A stretch of 64,000 nucleotides of DNA from Streptomyces spinoverrucosus (GCF_015712165.1 NZ_JADPZX010000001.1:5840001-5904000), one strand, 5' to 3'; positions 51,978-62,077 are shown, numbered from the stretch's first letter. Translations and numbers: made by a program. Notes: generated from the letters alone by a model not told the origin.

Positions 51978-52475
51978 ATGTCGATCGACGTCAACAACGA
52001 GTCCGGAACCGAGGTCGACGAGCAGGCGATCCTCGACATCGCCCGCTACGCGCTCGCACGGATGCGCATCCACCCGCTCTCCGAGCTCTCGGTGATCGTG
52101 GTGGACGCCGACGCCATGGAGCAGCTGCACATCCAGTGGATGGACCTGCCGGGTCCGACCGACGTGATGTCGTTCCCGATGGACGAGCTGCGCCCGCCGG
52201 CGAAGGACGAGGACGAGCCGCCGCACGGCCTGCTCGGCGACATCGTGCTGTGCCCGGAGGTCGCCGCCAAGCAGGGGGCCGAGGCCCCGACGCAGCACTC
52301 CATGGACGAGGAGCTCCAGCTGCTCACCGTCCACGGAGTGCTGCACCTGCTCGGGTACGACCACGAGGAACCCGACGAGAAGGCCGAGATGTTCGGCCTC
52401 CAGGCCGCCATCGTGGACGGCTGGCGTGCCGAGAAGGGCCTCACCGGCCCCTCCCCGGCCCCCACCGTGTCATGA
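51978..52475 (+). CDS. ybeY: Endoribonuclease YbeY
   Basis: A 165-residue metalloprotein needed for 16S rRNA 3'-end maturation and ribosome quality control. The metal-binding [11 protein letters not shown] (about residues 116-126) is complete; [11 protein letters not shown] is the second family block. Its last codons overlap corC as ATGA, and phoH ends 12 bases before, a conserved actinobacterial order. Confidence 0.95.
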   Translation: MSIDVNNESGTEVDEQAILDIARYALARMRIHPLSELSVIVVDADAMEQLHIQWMDLPGPTDVMSFPMDELRPPAKDEDEPPHGLLGDIVLCPEVAAKQGAEAPTQHSMDEELQLLTVHGVLHLLGYDHEEPDEKAEMFGLQAAIVDGWRAEKGLTGPSPAPTVS

Positions 52476-53779
52476 GCATCCCGCTGGTCACCGGCGCCGT
52501 CGCCCTGGTCGTCGTCGCCTGGCTCGCCGCCTGCGCGGAGGCGGGCCTCGCCCGCGTCTCCAGCTTCCGCGCCGAGGAGGCCGTACGCTCCGGCCGGCGC
52601 GGCAGCGCCAAGCTCGCCCAGGTCGCCGCCGACCCCACCCGCTACCTCAACGTGGCGCTGCTCGTCCGCGTCGCCTGCGAGATGGCCGCCGCCGCGCTGA
52701 TCACATACGCCTGCCTGAACGAGTTCGACAGCACCACCGAGGCCCTGCTGATCGCCATCGCGGTCATGGTCCTCGTCTCGTACGTCGCCGTCGGAGTCTC
52801 CCCGCGCACCATCGGCCGCCAGCACCCGATGAACACGGCCACCGCGGCGGCGTACGTCCTGGTCCCGCTCGCCCGGATCATGGGCCCGATCCCGTCCCTG
52901 CTGATCCTCATCGGCAACGCCCTCACCCCCGGCAAGGGCTTCCGGCGCGGCCCCTTCGCCTCCGAGGCGGAGCTGCGCGCGCTGGTCGACCTCGCCGAGA
53001 AGGAGTCCCTCATCGAGGACGAGGAGCGCCGCATGGTGCACTCCGTCTTCGAGCTGGGCGACACCCTCGTACGGGAGGTGATGGTCCCGCGCACCGACCT
53101 CGTCGCCATCGAGCGCTACAAGACCATCCGCCAGGCCCTGACCCTCGCGCTCCGGTCCGGTTTCTCGCGGATTCCGGTCACCGGCGAGAGCGAGGACGAC
53201 ATCGTCGGGATCGTGTATCTGAAGGACCTGGTCCGCAAGACGCACATCAGCCGGGACGCCGAGACGGAGCTGGTGTCCACGGCCATGCGCCCCGCCTTCT
53301 TCGTGCCGGACACCAAGAACGCCGGTGACCTGCTGCGCGAGATGCAGAAGGAGCGCAACCACGTCGCCGTCGTCATCGACGAGTACGGCGGCACCGCCGG
53401 GATCGTCACCATCGAGGACATCCTCGAGGAGATCGTCGGCGAGATCACCGACGAGTACGACCGCGAGCTGCCGCCCGTGGAGCCCCTCGGTGACGACCGC
53501 TACCGGGTCACCGCCCGCCTCGACATCGGCGACCTCGGCGACCTGTACGGGCTGGAGGCGTACGACGACGAGGACGTGGAGACGGTCGGCGGGCTGCTGG
53601 CCAAGGCGCTGGGCCGGGTGCCCATCGCCGGGGCGTCGTCCGTGGTCGAGCTGCCCGACAGCCGCGAACTGCGGCTGACCGCCGAGGCCGCCGCCGGGCG
53701 CCGGAACAAGATCGTGACCGTGCTGGTGGAGCCGGTGGCCGCGATGGATCCGCCGCAGGAGGAGACGAAGCCGGAGTGA
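52472..53779 (+). CDS. CNNM/CBS/CorC_HlyC membrane protein
   Basis: A 435-residue protein (CorC/HlyC, DUF21 family): a CNNM-type membrane domain of three to four helices (residues about 1-190), a pair of CBS domains ([31 protein letters not shown]... and [27 protein letters not shown]), and a C-terminal CorC_HlyC FAD-domain-like end. Relatives are implicated in Mg/Co homeostasis. ATGA overlap with ybeY and GTGA overlap with the next gene. Not a hemolysin despite older names. Confidence 0.93.
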   Translation: MSIPLVTGAVALVVVAWLAACAEAGLARVSSFRAEEAVRSGRRGSAKLAQVAADPTRYLNVALLVRVACEMAAAALITYACLNEFDSTTEALLIAIAVMVLVSYVAVGVSPRTIGRQHPMNTATAAAYVLVPLARIMGPIPSLLILIGNALTPGKGFRRGPFASEAELRALVDLAEKESLIEDEERRMVHSVFELGDTLVREVMVPRTDLVAIERYKTIRQALTLALRSGFSRIPVTGESEDDIVGIVYLKDLVRKTHISRDAETELVSTAMRPAFFVPDTKNAGDLLREMQKERNHVAVVIDEYGGTAGIVTIEDILEEIVGEITDEYDRELPPVEPLGDDRYRVTARLDIGDLGDLYGLEAYDDEDVETVGGLLAKALGRVPIAGASSVVELPDSRELRLTAEAAAGRRNKIVTVLVEPVAAMDPPQEETKPE

Positions 53780-54135
53780 CGCCCCAGGAGCTGCGCGCCT
53801 TCTGTCTGTCCTTCAACGCGGCCGTGGAGGACTTCCCGTTCGGCCCGGAGGCGTCGGTGTTCAAGGTGCTGGGCAAGATGTTCGCCCTGTCCATCATGGA
53901 CGCCCGCCCGCTCACGGTGAACCTCAAGTGCGACCCGGAGGACGCGGTCCGTCTGCGCGCCGACCACTCCGGCCTGATCGTCCCCGGCTGGCACATGAAC
54001 AAGCGGCACTGGAACACCGTCACAGTGGACGGCTCGCTCCCCGACCGCCTGGTCCGGGAGCTGATCGAGGACTCCTACGACCTGGTGGTGGCCGGCCTGC
54101 CGCGCGCCGAACGGCTCCGCCTGGACCGCCCCTGA
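53776..54135 (+). CDS. MmcQ/YjbR-family protein
   Basis: A 119-residue soluble protein with the YjbR layout: ELRAFCLSFNAAVEDFPFGPEASVFKV, an LNLKCDPE-like VNLKCDPEDAVRLRADHSG and PGWHMNKRHWNTV, with the C-terminal ELIEDSYDLVVAGL. A DNA-binding-like double-wing fold is reported for YjbR, function unknown. Starts with GTG overlapping the corC stop. Confidence 0.88.
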   Translation: MTPQELRAFCLSFNAAVEDFPFGPEASVFKVLGKMFALSIMDARPLTVNLKCDPEDAVRLRADHSGLIVPGWHMNKRHWNTVTVDGSLPDRLVRELIEDSYDLVVAGLPRAERLRLDRP

Positions 54136-54154
54136 AGCGGGCCGCCGGGCTACG

Positions 54155-54160
54155 TATGCT
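54155..54160 (+). promoter_or_regulatory. -10 box of the deaminase-fold gene
   Basis: TATGCT, 6 nt before the ATG at 54167 and no ribosome site: leaderless pattern. Confidence 0.45.
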
Positions 54161-54166
54161 CGGGGC

Positions 54167-54520
54167 ATGACCGACACCAACGCGCTTGACCCCGAGGACC
54201 GCAAGATCGTCACCCTGGCCCGCTCGGCCCGGGCCCGCAACGGTGTCCCCGAGGGGGCTGCCGTACGGGACGAGACGGGGCGTACGTATGTCGCCGGGAC
54301 CGTCGACCTGGACTCGCTGAAGCTCAGCGCGCTGCGGACGGCGGTGGCCATGGCGGTGGCGTCGGGGGCGAAGTCGCTGGAGGCGGCGGCGGTCGTCACG
54401 GAGGCGGACTCCGCGTCCGCGGAGGACCGGGCGGCCGTACGGGACCTTGGGGGGCCGGAGACGCCGGTGCTGGTGGCCGGGACCGACGGGGTTGTGCGGC
54501 TGACCGTTTCCGCGGGCTGA
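54167..54520 (+). CDS. Cytidine-deaminase-fold protein lacking catalytic residues
   Basis: A 117-residue protein whose length and order (PEDRKIVTLARSARARNGVPEGAAVRDETGRTYVAGTVDLDSLKLSALRTAVAMAVASGAK) match cytidine deaminases, but it contains no Cys and no His at all. The usual CAE and PCxxC zinc motifs are replaced by LSALRTA and GGPETPV. It cannot bind zinc in the normal way, so deaminase activity is unlikely; a regulatory or ligand-binding role is more plausible. The frame is intact, which argues against simple decay. The database label cytidine deaminase would be misleading. Confidence 0.75.
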   Translation: MTDTNALDPEDRKIVTLARSARARNGVPEGAAVRDETGRTYVAGTVDLDSLKLSALRTAVAMAVASGAKSLEAAAVVTEADSASAEDRAAVRDLGGPETPVLVAGTDGVVRLTVSAG

Positions 54521-54527
54521 GGTAGTG

Positions 54528-54587
54528 CTGGGGGCTGCCGCCCCCAGGCCCCCGCTTCGGCCCCCAGACCCCGCTTCGGCCGAAGCG
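54528..54587. terminator. Paired hairpins after the deaminase-fold gene
   Basis: CTGGGGGC-TGCC-GCCCCCAG (54528-54547) and the 16-bp palindrome CGCTTCGG-CCGAAGCG (54572-54587), with CCCCGCTTCGGCC partly repeated between. No T-tract. Confidence 0.5.
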
Positions 54588-54657
54588 AGCCGGTCGTTGA
54601 AGGCCGGAAATACCCCTTGCCGTCGTCTGCCACTCGCGCATCAATAGGACCGTAAGT

Positions 54658-54674
54658 TCCGACGGACCGTCAGA
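54658..54674. promoter_or_regulatory. Inverted repeat upstream of the secreted protein gene
   Basis: TCCGACGG-A-CCGTCAGA (7 of 8 pairs), with GTT and AAC further out, about 110 bases before the gene. A regulator site is likely but unidentified. Confidence 0.35.
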
Positions 54675-54784
54675 TAACAAGCCCGCGCAGCACGCCCGCA
54701 CCCCGCTGCCGGACCGGGCGGTCCCTCGGTCTCCCGTCCATCCCCCACATGGCATTCCCCACACGGGAAGGGAGCCCCATCCCC

Positions 54785-55261
54785 ATGAGAGGCAAGCGCA
54801 TTGCGACCGGTGCGGCACTGACCGTCGGGGCCCTCGCGGTCACCGGCGTCCTCCTCGCGCCCGCGGCCGTGGCCGTCACACCGGAGTCGGCGACCCTCAC
54901 CGCCGACTGCGGCAGCTTCGGCGGCGGCCAGGCCACCCTCACCGCCACCCAGAACGGCACGGCGGCCACCATGACCCTCACCTCCTCCGAGATCACCGCC
55001 CCCATCGGTCTCGGGGCCGACTCGATCGCGTCCACGCTCACCCTGGTGAAGGGGAGCGGCGGCACCACCGTCTTCAGCGGCACCGAGAACCCGGCGATGG
55101 CCGCCGGCGATCCCGTCACCGTCGGCCCGCTCAGCGGCACCGTGGCCTCCGGCGACAGCCTGGAGGCCTTCGGCGGCTCGCTGCGGATGACCGTCTTCGG
55201 CATCACCATCACCTGCACGGCGACCGGGCCGCAGTCACCGGGCCCGTTCGTGTTCGACTGA
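54785..55261 (+). CDS. Small secreted protein, function unknown
   Basis: A 158-residue protein from ATG 54785 with AAGGGAG about 10 nt upstream. A signal peptide (MRGKRIATGAALTVGALAVTGVLLAPAAVA) ends near Ala-Val-Ala at about 30. The mature protein is Thr/Gly/Ser-rich with alternating strand character, has one Cys early (ADCGS) and one late (ITCTA), probably one disulfide, and ends PGPFVFD. No enzyme motif. The layout resembles small secreted beta proteins of Streptomyces; no family name is safe. Confidence 0.72.
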   Translation: MRGKRIATGAALTVGALAVTGVLLAPAAVAVTPESATLTADCGSFGGGQATLTATQNGTAATMTLTSSEITAPIGLGADSIASTLTLVKGSGGTTVFSGTENPAMAAGDPVTVGPLSGTVASGDSLEAFGGSLRMTVFGITITCTATGPQSPGPFVFD

Positions 55262-55347
55262 GTTCTCGGACGGTCGCGGCCCCGGCCCGGGAGGGCGCGG
55301 GGCCGCACTGTACGGCGGGGCTTCGGCGATCAGGGAGAATGGGCGCC

Positions 55348-56301
55348 ATGAGCGTTCGTACCCCGTCATCCGAGCAGTCGGCCGAAAGCGCGCACCGGGC
55401 CGGCTTCGCCTGCTTCGTGGGCCGCCCCAACGCGGGCAAGTCCACCCTTACGAACGCACTGGTCGGGCAGAAGGTCGCGATCACCGCGAACCAGCCGCAG
55501 ACCACCCGGCACACGGTCCGGGGCATCGTGCACCGGCCCGACGCCCAGCTGATCCTGGTGGACACCCCCGGCCTGCACAAGCCGCGCACGCTGCTCGGCG
55601 AGCGGCTGAACGACGTGGTGCGCACGACCTGGGCCGAGGTCGACGTGATCGGCTTCTGTCTGCCGGCGAACGAGAAGATCGGCCCCGGTGACCGGTTCAT
55701 CGCCAAGGAACTCGCCGGGATCCGGAAGACGCCGAAGGTCGCGATCGTCACCAAGACCGACCTGGTCGACAGCAAGACGCTCGCCGAGCAGCTGATCGCG
55801 ATCGACCAGCTCGGCAAGGAGCTGGGCATCGAGTGGGCGGAGATCGTGCCGGTGTCGGCGGTGGGGGACAAGCAGGTGAGCCTGCTGGCGGACCTCCTCG
55901 TCCCGCTGCTCCCGCAGGGCCCGGCCCTCTACCCCGAGGGTGACCTGACGGACGAGCCCGAGCAGGTCATGATCGCGGAGCTGATCCGGGAGGCCGCGCT
56001 GGAGGGCGTACGCGACGAGTTGCCGCACTCCATCGCCGTCGTCGTCGAGGAGATGCTCCCGCGCGAGGACCGCCCCGCCGACAAGCCGCTCCTCGACATC
56101 CACGCCAACGTCTACATCGAACGCCCCAGCCAGAAGGGCATCATCATCGGCCCCAAGGGCAAGCGCCTGAAGGAGGTCGGCATCAAGTCCCGCCGCCAGA
56201 TCGAGGCGCTGCTCGGCACTCCGGTCTTCCTGGACCTGCACGTGAAGGTGGCGAAGGACTGGCAGCGGGACCCGAAGCAACTGCGCAAGCTCGGCTTCTG
56301 A
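55348..56301 (+). CDS. era: GTPase Era
   Basis: A 317-residue ribosome-assembly GTPase binding the 3' end of 16S rRNA. G1 GRPNAGKST, G3 DTPGLHKP, G4 TKTD and G5 VSAV are present, and the C-terminal KH domain has IIIGPKGKRLKEVG. The ATG at 55348 is the likely start; ATG 55339 is three codons earlier. A GAGAAT box lies 7 nt before 55348. era near ybeY and phoH is a common linkage. Confidence 0.95.
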   Translation: MSVRTPSSEQSAESAHRAGFACFVGRPNAGKSTLTNALVGQKVAITANQPQTTRHTVRGIVHRPDAQLILVDTPGLHKPRTLLGERLNDVVRTTWAEVDVIGFCLPANEKIGPGDRFIAKELAGIRKTPKVAIVTKTDLVDSKTLAEQLIAIDQLGKELGIEWAEIVPVSAVGDKQVSLLADLLVPLLPQGPALYPEGDLTDEPEQVMIAELIREAALEGVRDELPHSIAVVVEEMLPREDRPADKPLLDIHANVYIERPSQKGIIIGPKGKRLKEVGIKSRRQIEALLGTPVFLDLHVKVAKDWQRDPKQLRKLGF

Positions 56302-56379
56302 CGACTGGGTTCGCCCCGGCCGCCGCACCGCGTCGCAGTCGCGGCACCCGGTCCGGCACCCCCGAGGTCGCGGCGACCT

Positions 56380-57702
56380 TCAGCTCTGCGCCCGCAGCAC
56401 GTCCCGGAACCAGCGGTACGAGGCCTTCGGCGTCCGCTGGAGCGTCTCGTAGTCCACATGCACCAGCCCGAACCGCCGCGCGTACCCCTCGGCCCACTCG
56501 AAGTTGTCCAGCAACGACCACACGAAGTACCCGCGCACGTCCACCCCCGCCACCAACGCCGCGTGCAGCGCGCGCACATGGCCGTCCAGGTAGGCGATGC
56601 GCTCCTGGTCGTCGAGCCCTTCGTACGAGCACCCGTTCTCGGTGATCACCACCGGCGGCAGCCGTTCGCCGTACCGGTCCCGGAAGCCGGTCAGCAGCTC
56701 GGTCAGCCCCTCCGGCACCACCGGCCAGCCGAAGTCGGTCACCGGCACGCCCTCGATCTCCCGCACCGAGAAGGGCAGTTCGGCCGGCATCCGGACCCCG
56801 CCGAAGTCGATCTCCGTGCCCTCCGGCGCCCCCACCCGCGTCGGCGCGTAGTAGTTGATCCCGTACCAGTCGACCGGCTCGGCGATCACCTTCAGGTCGG
56901 ACGCCACATCCCCCGGCATCAACTCGCCGATCCCCGAGGGGTACTCACCCAGCAGCAGTGGGTCCGCGAACAGCCGGTTCAGCAGGACGTCGTAGAAGTC
57001 CGCCGCCTCCACATCGGCGCTGTCCCGCGACGCCGGCCAGGTCGGCCCGTGCGAGTTGGCGATCCCGATGTCCGTCGCGCCGGCCGCGCGCAGGGCCCGT
57101 ACCGCCAGTCCGTGCGCCAGCAGCTGATGGTGGGCGACGGGCAGCGCGTCGAACAGCAGCTGCCGGCCCGGCGCGTGCACGCCGAGCGCGTGGCCGAGGA
57201 GGGTGTGTTCGGCGGGCTCGTTGAGGGTGATCCACTTGCCGACGCGGTCGCCGAGCCGCTCCGCGACCACCGCCACGTACTCCGCGAACCGTGACGCCGT
57301 GTCCCGCTCCAGCCAGTCGAGGCCCACCGGCAGGTCCCAGTGGAAGAGCGTCGGGACCGGCCGCACGCCCGCCGCGCACAGCTCGTCCACCAGACGGTCG
57401 TAGAAGTCGAGCCCCTTGGGCGAGCGCACACGCGGCCAGGAGATCGAGAAGCGGTACGCGTCCACTCCCAGGTCGGCCAGGAGCGCCACGTCCTCGCGGT
57501 AGCGGTGGTAGTGGTCGCAGGCCACCGTCGCGGTGGAGCCGTCCTTCACCCGTCCCGGCTCGGCCGTGAAGGCGTCCCACACGGACGTTTCGCGCTCGTC
57601 CGCCGCGCCCTCGATCTGGTGCGCGGACGTCGAGACGCCCCACAGGAAGCCGGCCGGGAACTGGGGCAGGGGGTTCGTCGCCGTGCTCGCTTCAGTCGCC
57701 AT
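56380..57702 (-). CDS. GH1 beta-glucosidase
   Basis: A 440-residue glycoside hydrolase of family 1. The acid/base Glu is in TLNEPAEHT, the nucleophile Glu in VITENGCSY, and FPAGFLWGVSTSAHQIEG is the family's N-terminal signature. No signal peptide is visible, so imported cellobiose or other beta-glucosides would be split in the cytoplasm. ATG 57702 is preferred over an in-frame TTG at 57738; the latter is better explained as the -35 box. Confidence 0.93.
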   Translation of the reverse strand: MATEASTATNPLPQFPAGFLWGVSTSAHQIEGAADERETSVWDAFTAEPGRVKDGSTATVACDHYHRYREDVALLADLGVDAYRFSISWPRVRSPKGLDFYDRLVDELCAAGVRPVPTLFHWDLPVGLDWLERDTASRFAEYVAVVAERLGDRVGKWITLNEPAEHTLLGHALGVHAPGRQLLFDALPVAHHQLLAHGLAVRALRAAGATDIGIANSHGPTWPASRDSADVEAADFYDVLLNRLFADPLLLGEYPSGIGELMPGDVASDLKVIAEPVDWYGINYYAPTRVGAPEGTEIDFGGVRMPAELPFSVREIEGVPVTDFGWPVVPEGLTELLTGFRDRYGERLPPVVITENGCSYEGLDDQERIAYLDGHVRALHAALVAGVDVRGYFVWSLLDNFEWAEGYARRFGLVHVDYETLQRTPKASYRWFRDVLRAQS

Positions 57703-57708
57703 GCGCGG

Positions 57709-57738
57709 ATCATCGGTACCGCCGGTAACGGAAGTCAA
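57709..57738 (-). promoter_or_regulatory. Promoter of the beta-glucosidase gene
   Basis: On the minus strand TTGACT (57738-57733), 18-bp spacer and GATGAT (57714-57709), then six bases to the ATG: a leaderless transcript is predicted. Confidence 0.5.
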
Positions 57739-57759
57739 CGCCCTGGCGTGAACCGGGAG

Positions 57760-58026
57760 TTACGCTCCCTCCTTCAGCACCCTGGAGATCAGCCTGCGCT
57801 GTTCCTCCGTCAGCCGGGGGTCGGCGCAGTACACCGTTCTGCCGTCGACGGTGATCCGGTAGCCGAAGCCGTCCGGAACCCCGACGGGTGGCGTGCCCCG
57901 GCCCGCCGCGAGCGCCTTCTCGGCCAGGGCGTGCCACTCGTGCGCGTCGGGCCGCCCCGAGGTGTCCACCTCGGCGTGCCGCTCGATGCCCGCGAATCCG
58001 CCCGTGCGCCGCACCTGAATACGCAT
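57760..58026 (-). CDS. Emfourin-like protease inhibitor
   Basis: An 88-residue protein beginning MRIQVRRTGGFAGIERHAEVD and ending ISRVLKEGA. The RTGGFAGI block, small size and position directly after a protealysin-like gene match emfourin, the protein inhibitor of Serratia protealysin. The ATG has AGGAA 5 nt upstream; the gap to the protease gene is 21 bases, so they are co-transcribed. It probably keeps the protease off inside the cell. Family identification is from pattern memory, so it is less certain than that of the protease. Confidence 0.78.
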   Translation of the reverse strand: MRIQVRRTGGFAGIERHAEVDTSGRPDAHEWHALAEKALAAGRGTPPVGVPDGFGYRITVDGRTVYCADPRLTEEQRRLISRVLKEGA

Positions 58027-58047
58027 GGGTTCCTGTCTACAGGGCCG

Positions 58048-59103
58048 CTACAGCGTCCGCACCCCCACCTGCTCCCAGGCCTTCGCCACCGCCCGCAGCT
58101 CGTCGCTGCCGTCTCCGAACCGTGCCTTCGCGGCGGAGACGGTCAGCGTGGCGAACTCGGCGAACATGGCGTCCTCCTTCAGCTCGCCGCCGGTCAGCAC
58201 GTCGTACCAGATCTGCCCGGCGCGCTCCCAGGCGTGCCCGCCGAGGGCGGTGGCGGCGAGGTAGAAGGCGTTGTTGGGGATGCCCGAGTTGATGTGGACG
58301 CCCCCGTTGTCGCGGCCGGTGCGCACGTACTCGTCCATCGTGGCGGGCTGCGGGTCCTTGCCGAGCACATCGTCGTCGTACGCCGTGCCGGGGGCCTTCA
58401 TGGACCGCAGGGCCACTCCGCTCACGCGCGGGGCGAGCAGACCGGCGCCGATCAGCCAGTCGGCCTCGGCGGCGGTCTGGCCCAGCGTGTACTGCTTGAT
58501 CAGCGCGCCGAACACGTCGGAGACGTGTTCGTTGAGGGCGCCGGGCTGGCCGAAGTAGGTCAGGTTCGCGGTGTACTGGGTGACGCCGTGGGCGAGCTCG
58601 TGGCCGATGACGTCGATGGGGATGGTGAAGTCGAGGAAGATCTCGCCGTCCCCGTCGCCGAAGACCATCTGCTCGCCGTTCCAGAAGGCGTTGTTGTACC
58701 GCTCGTCGTAGTGCACGGTCGCGACGAGCGGGAGGCCGCCTCCGTCGATCGAGTCGCGGCCGTAGGCCTTGAGGAACAGGTCGAAGGTGGCGCCGAGGCC
58801 CGCGTAGGCGCGGTTGACCGTGGCGTCCTTGCCGGGTTCGTCGCCCTCGCCGCGGACCTTCTTGCCGGGCAGGCTGGTCCTGTGCTGGGCGTCGTGGATC
58901 GTGCGGTGCGGTGTGCCTCCGGCGGCTTCGGCGGGCGGGGTGATGGTGGGGGCGCCGAGGACCGTGGTGAGGCGGCGGTGGGTGCGTTCGTAGGCGTCAC
59001 GCTGGAGGGTCTGGCGGGCGGGACCGGAGAGGGCTGGGTCCTCGGACTGGGCGAGCTTGTCGAGGACGTGGGGCGGGACGATCGTGCAGAAGGTCGCGGT
59101 CAT
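58048..59103 (-). CDS. Protealysin-like M4 metallopeptidase
   Basis: A 351-residue zinc protease of the thermolysin family: HELAHGVTQ and the third-ligand block GALNEHVSDVFG are complete. The N-terminus has the short protealysin-type propeptide with IVPPHVLDKLA rather than the long thermolysin propeptide. There is no signal peptide, so, as for protealysin, secretion route and role are unclear. It lies upstream of its presumed inhibitor in the same operon. Confidence 0.92.
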   Translation of the reverse strand: MTATFCTIVPPHVLDKLAQSEDPALSGPARQTLQRDAYERTHRRLTTVLGAPTITPPAEAAGGTPHRTIHDAQHRTSLPGKKVRGEGDEPGKDATVNRAYAGLGATFDLFLKAYGRDSIDGGGLPLVATVHYDERYNNAFWNGEQMVFGDGDGEIFLDFTIPIDVIGHELAHGVTQYTANLTYFGQPGALNEHVSDVFGALIKQYTLGQTAAEADWLIGAGLLAPRVSGVALRSMKAPGTAYDDDVLGKDPQPATMDEYVRTGRDNGGVHINSGIPNNAFYLAATALGGHAWERAGQIWYDVLTGGELKEDAMFAEFATLTVSAAKARFGDGSDELRAVAKAWEQVGVRTL

Positions 59104-59226
59104 GACCGCACCATTGCACCGAGTTAGGTCAGTGTCACCCTCTGCAACCTTGATTGGTGAAATGTGGGGATGAGGGGGGTGGTGGGTGGTTGCGCTGTGT
59201 TATTGGCTGCGGGATCGTGGGTGGTT

Positions 59227-59250
59227 CTCGCGCAGTTCCCCGCGCCCCTT
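59227..59250. repeat. Dispersed repeat upstream of leuA
   Basis: CGCGCAGTTCCCCGCGCCCC, shared in the same sense with 25550-25569. It lies in the 219-base stretch between the protease gene and the leuA leader, which otherwise holds only the leuA promoter. Confidence 0.65.
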
Positions 59251-59306
59251 GGCGGCGCGCGGTCCCGCATACTGATACGGGACCGCCTGTTTCTGAAGGG
59301 CTCGGC

Positions 59307-59312
59307 TAGCAT
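59307..59312 (+). promoter_or_regulatory. -10 box of the leuA leader transcript
   Basis: TAGCAT, ending 10 nt before the leader peptide ATG, so the transcript would start within a few bases of it. No clear -35. Confidence 0.45.
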
Positions 59313-59322
59313 GCTGGGCATC

Positions 59323-61190
<1,868 letters not shown>

Positions 61191-61210
61191 CCCCTCTGAC
61201 CGGGCGTTTC

Positions 61211-61245
61211 GGGTCCCGTCCGCCGTTTTGCGGCGGGCGGGGCCC
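61211..61245 (+). terminator. Terminator after leuA
   Basis: GGGTCCCGTCCGCC pairs with GGCGGGCGGGGCCC (14 bp, two wobbles) around GTTTTGC; the tail CGTCGTTT is weakly T-rich. Confidence 0.65.
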
Positions 61246-61288
61246 CGTCGTTTACCGGCCAGGTCACGGAGAGGTCTCGTCCGGGGTA

Positions 61289-61318
61289 CTGACTCCGCCT
61301 CACGGATGTGGCTAACAT
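61289..61318 (+). promoter_or_regulatory. Promoter of the zinc-ribbon/TerB gene
   Basis: CTGACT (61289-61294), 18-bp spacer, TAACAT (61313-61318), start near 61325. Confidence 0.5.
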
Positions 61319-61362
61319 CACGCCAGCGCGGCGATGTTGCCGTGGGGTTACGGAGGTGCGAC

Positions 61363-62061
61363 GTGCTGCCAGTCCGGGGACGAAACGGCCGTGCCGCCAG
61401 GCGTTCGCGCGTTCTGGGCACCCGTACCGCGTGGACGGCCGTCGGCGACGGCGAGTTCTTCTGCCCGGGCTGCGGGGGTGACCGCAACTACCAGCGGTTG
61501 ACCGGGCGCCGCCGCTTCACCCTGCTCGGCGTGCCCGTGCTGCCGCGCGGTGACACCGGCCCGGTCGTGGAGTGCGCGGCCTGTCGCCGGCACTTCGGCA
61601 CCGACGTCCTGGACCACCCCACCACCACCCGTTTCTCCGCGATGCTCCGCGACGCCGTGCACACCGTCGCCCTCGCGGTGCTGGCCGCGGGCGGCACCCG
61701 CACCCGCCCGTCGCTCAGCGCGGCCGCCGGCACGGTCCGCGCGGCCGGCTTCGAGGACTGCACGGAGGAGCAGCTCAACGCCCTGGTCGAGGCGCTGGCC
61801 GCGGACACCGGCCGGGTGATCGGCACACCCTGCGGCCCGGGTCTGGCCATAGAGCTGCACGAGGCCCTCGACCCACTCGCCCCGCACCTCGCCCCGGCGG
61901 GCCGTGAGTCGATCCTCCTCCAGGGCGCCCGCATCGCCCTCGCCGACGGCCCCTACACCGCCGCCGAACGCGAGGTCCTCGCCACCGTCGGCGCCGCCCT
62001 CACCATCACCTCGGACGAGGTGACCCGCCTGCTGGCGGCCGCCGCCCGGACGCCGTCCTGA
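61363..62061 (+). CDS. Zinc-ribbon plus TerB-like domain protein
   Basis: A 232-residue protein from GTG 61363 with CGGAGGTG 4 nt upstream. After a basic N-terminus, residues about 31-70 form a zinc ribbon (FFCPGCGG ... VECAACRR), and about 80-230 are all-helical with the TerB pattern ARIALADGPYTAAEREVLATVGAAL near the C-terminus. TerB domains occur in tellurite-resistance and other membrane-stress proteins and bind metals. No other ter genes lie nearby, so tellurite resistance should not be assumed. Confidence 0.82.
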   Translation: MLPVRGRNGRAARRSRVLGTRTAWTAVGDGEFFCPGCGGDRNYQRLTGRRRFTLLGVPVLPRGDTGPVVECAACRRHFGTDVLDHPTTTRFSAMLRDAVHTVALAVLAAGGTRTRPSLSAAAGTVRAAGFEDCTEEQLNALVEALAADTGRVIGTPCGPGLAIELHEALDPLAPHLAPAGRESILLQGARIALADGPYTAAEREVLATVGAALTITSDEVTRLLAAAARTPS

Positions 62062-62077
62062 TACTCCCCGGGGAGTA
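62062..62077. promoter_or_regulatory. 16-bp palindrome upstream of the MMPL transporter
   Basis: TACTCCCC-GGGGAGTA, perfect dyad, in the 142 bases between the TerB-like gene and the transporter. It looks like an operator; MerR-, TetR- or CsoR-type regulators are candidates, but no regulator gene is adjacent within the window. Confidence 0.5.

Noticed and set aside
52441..53779. Hemolysin annotation for the CorC-like gene
   Set aside because: No toxin features; CNNM, CBS and CorC_HlyC domains indicate an ion-homeostasis protein.
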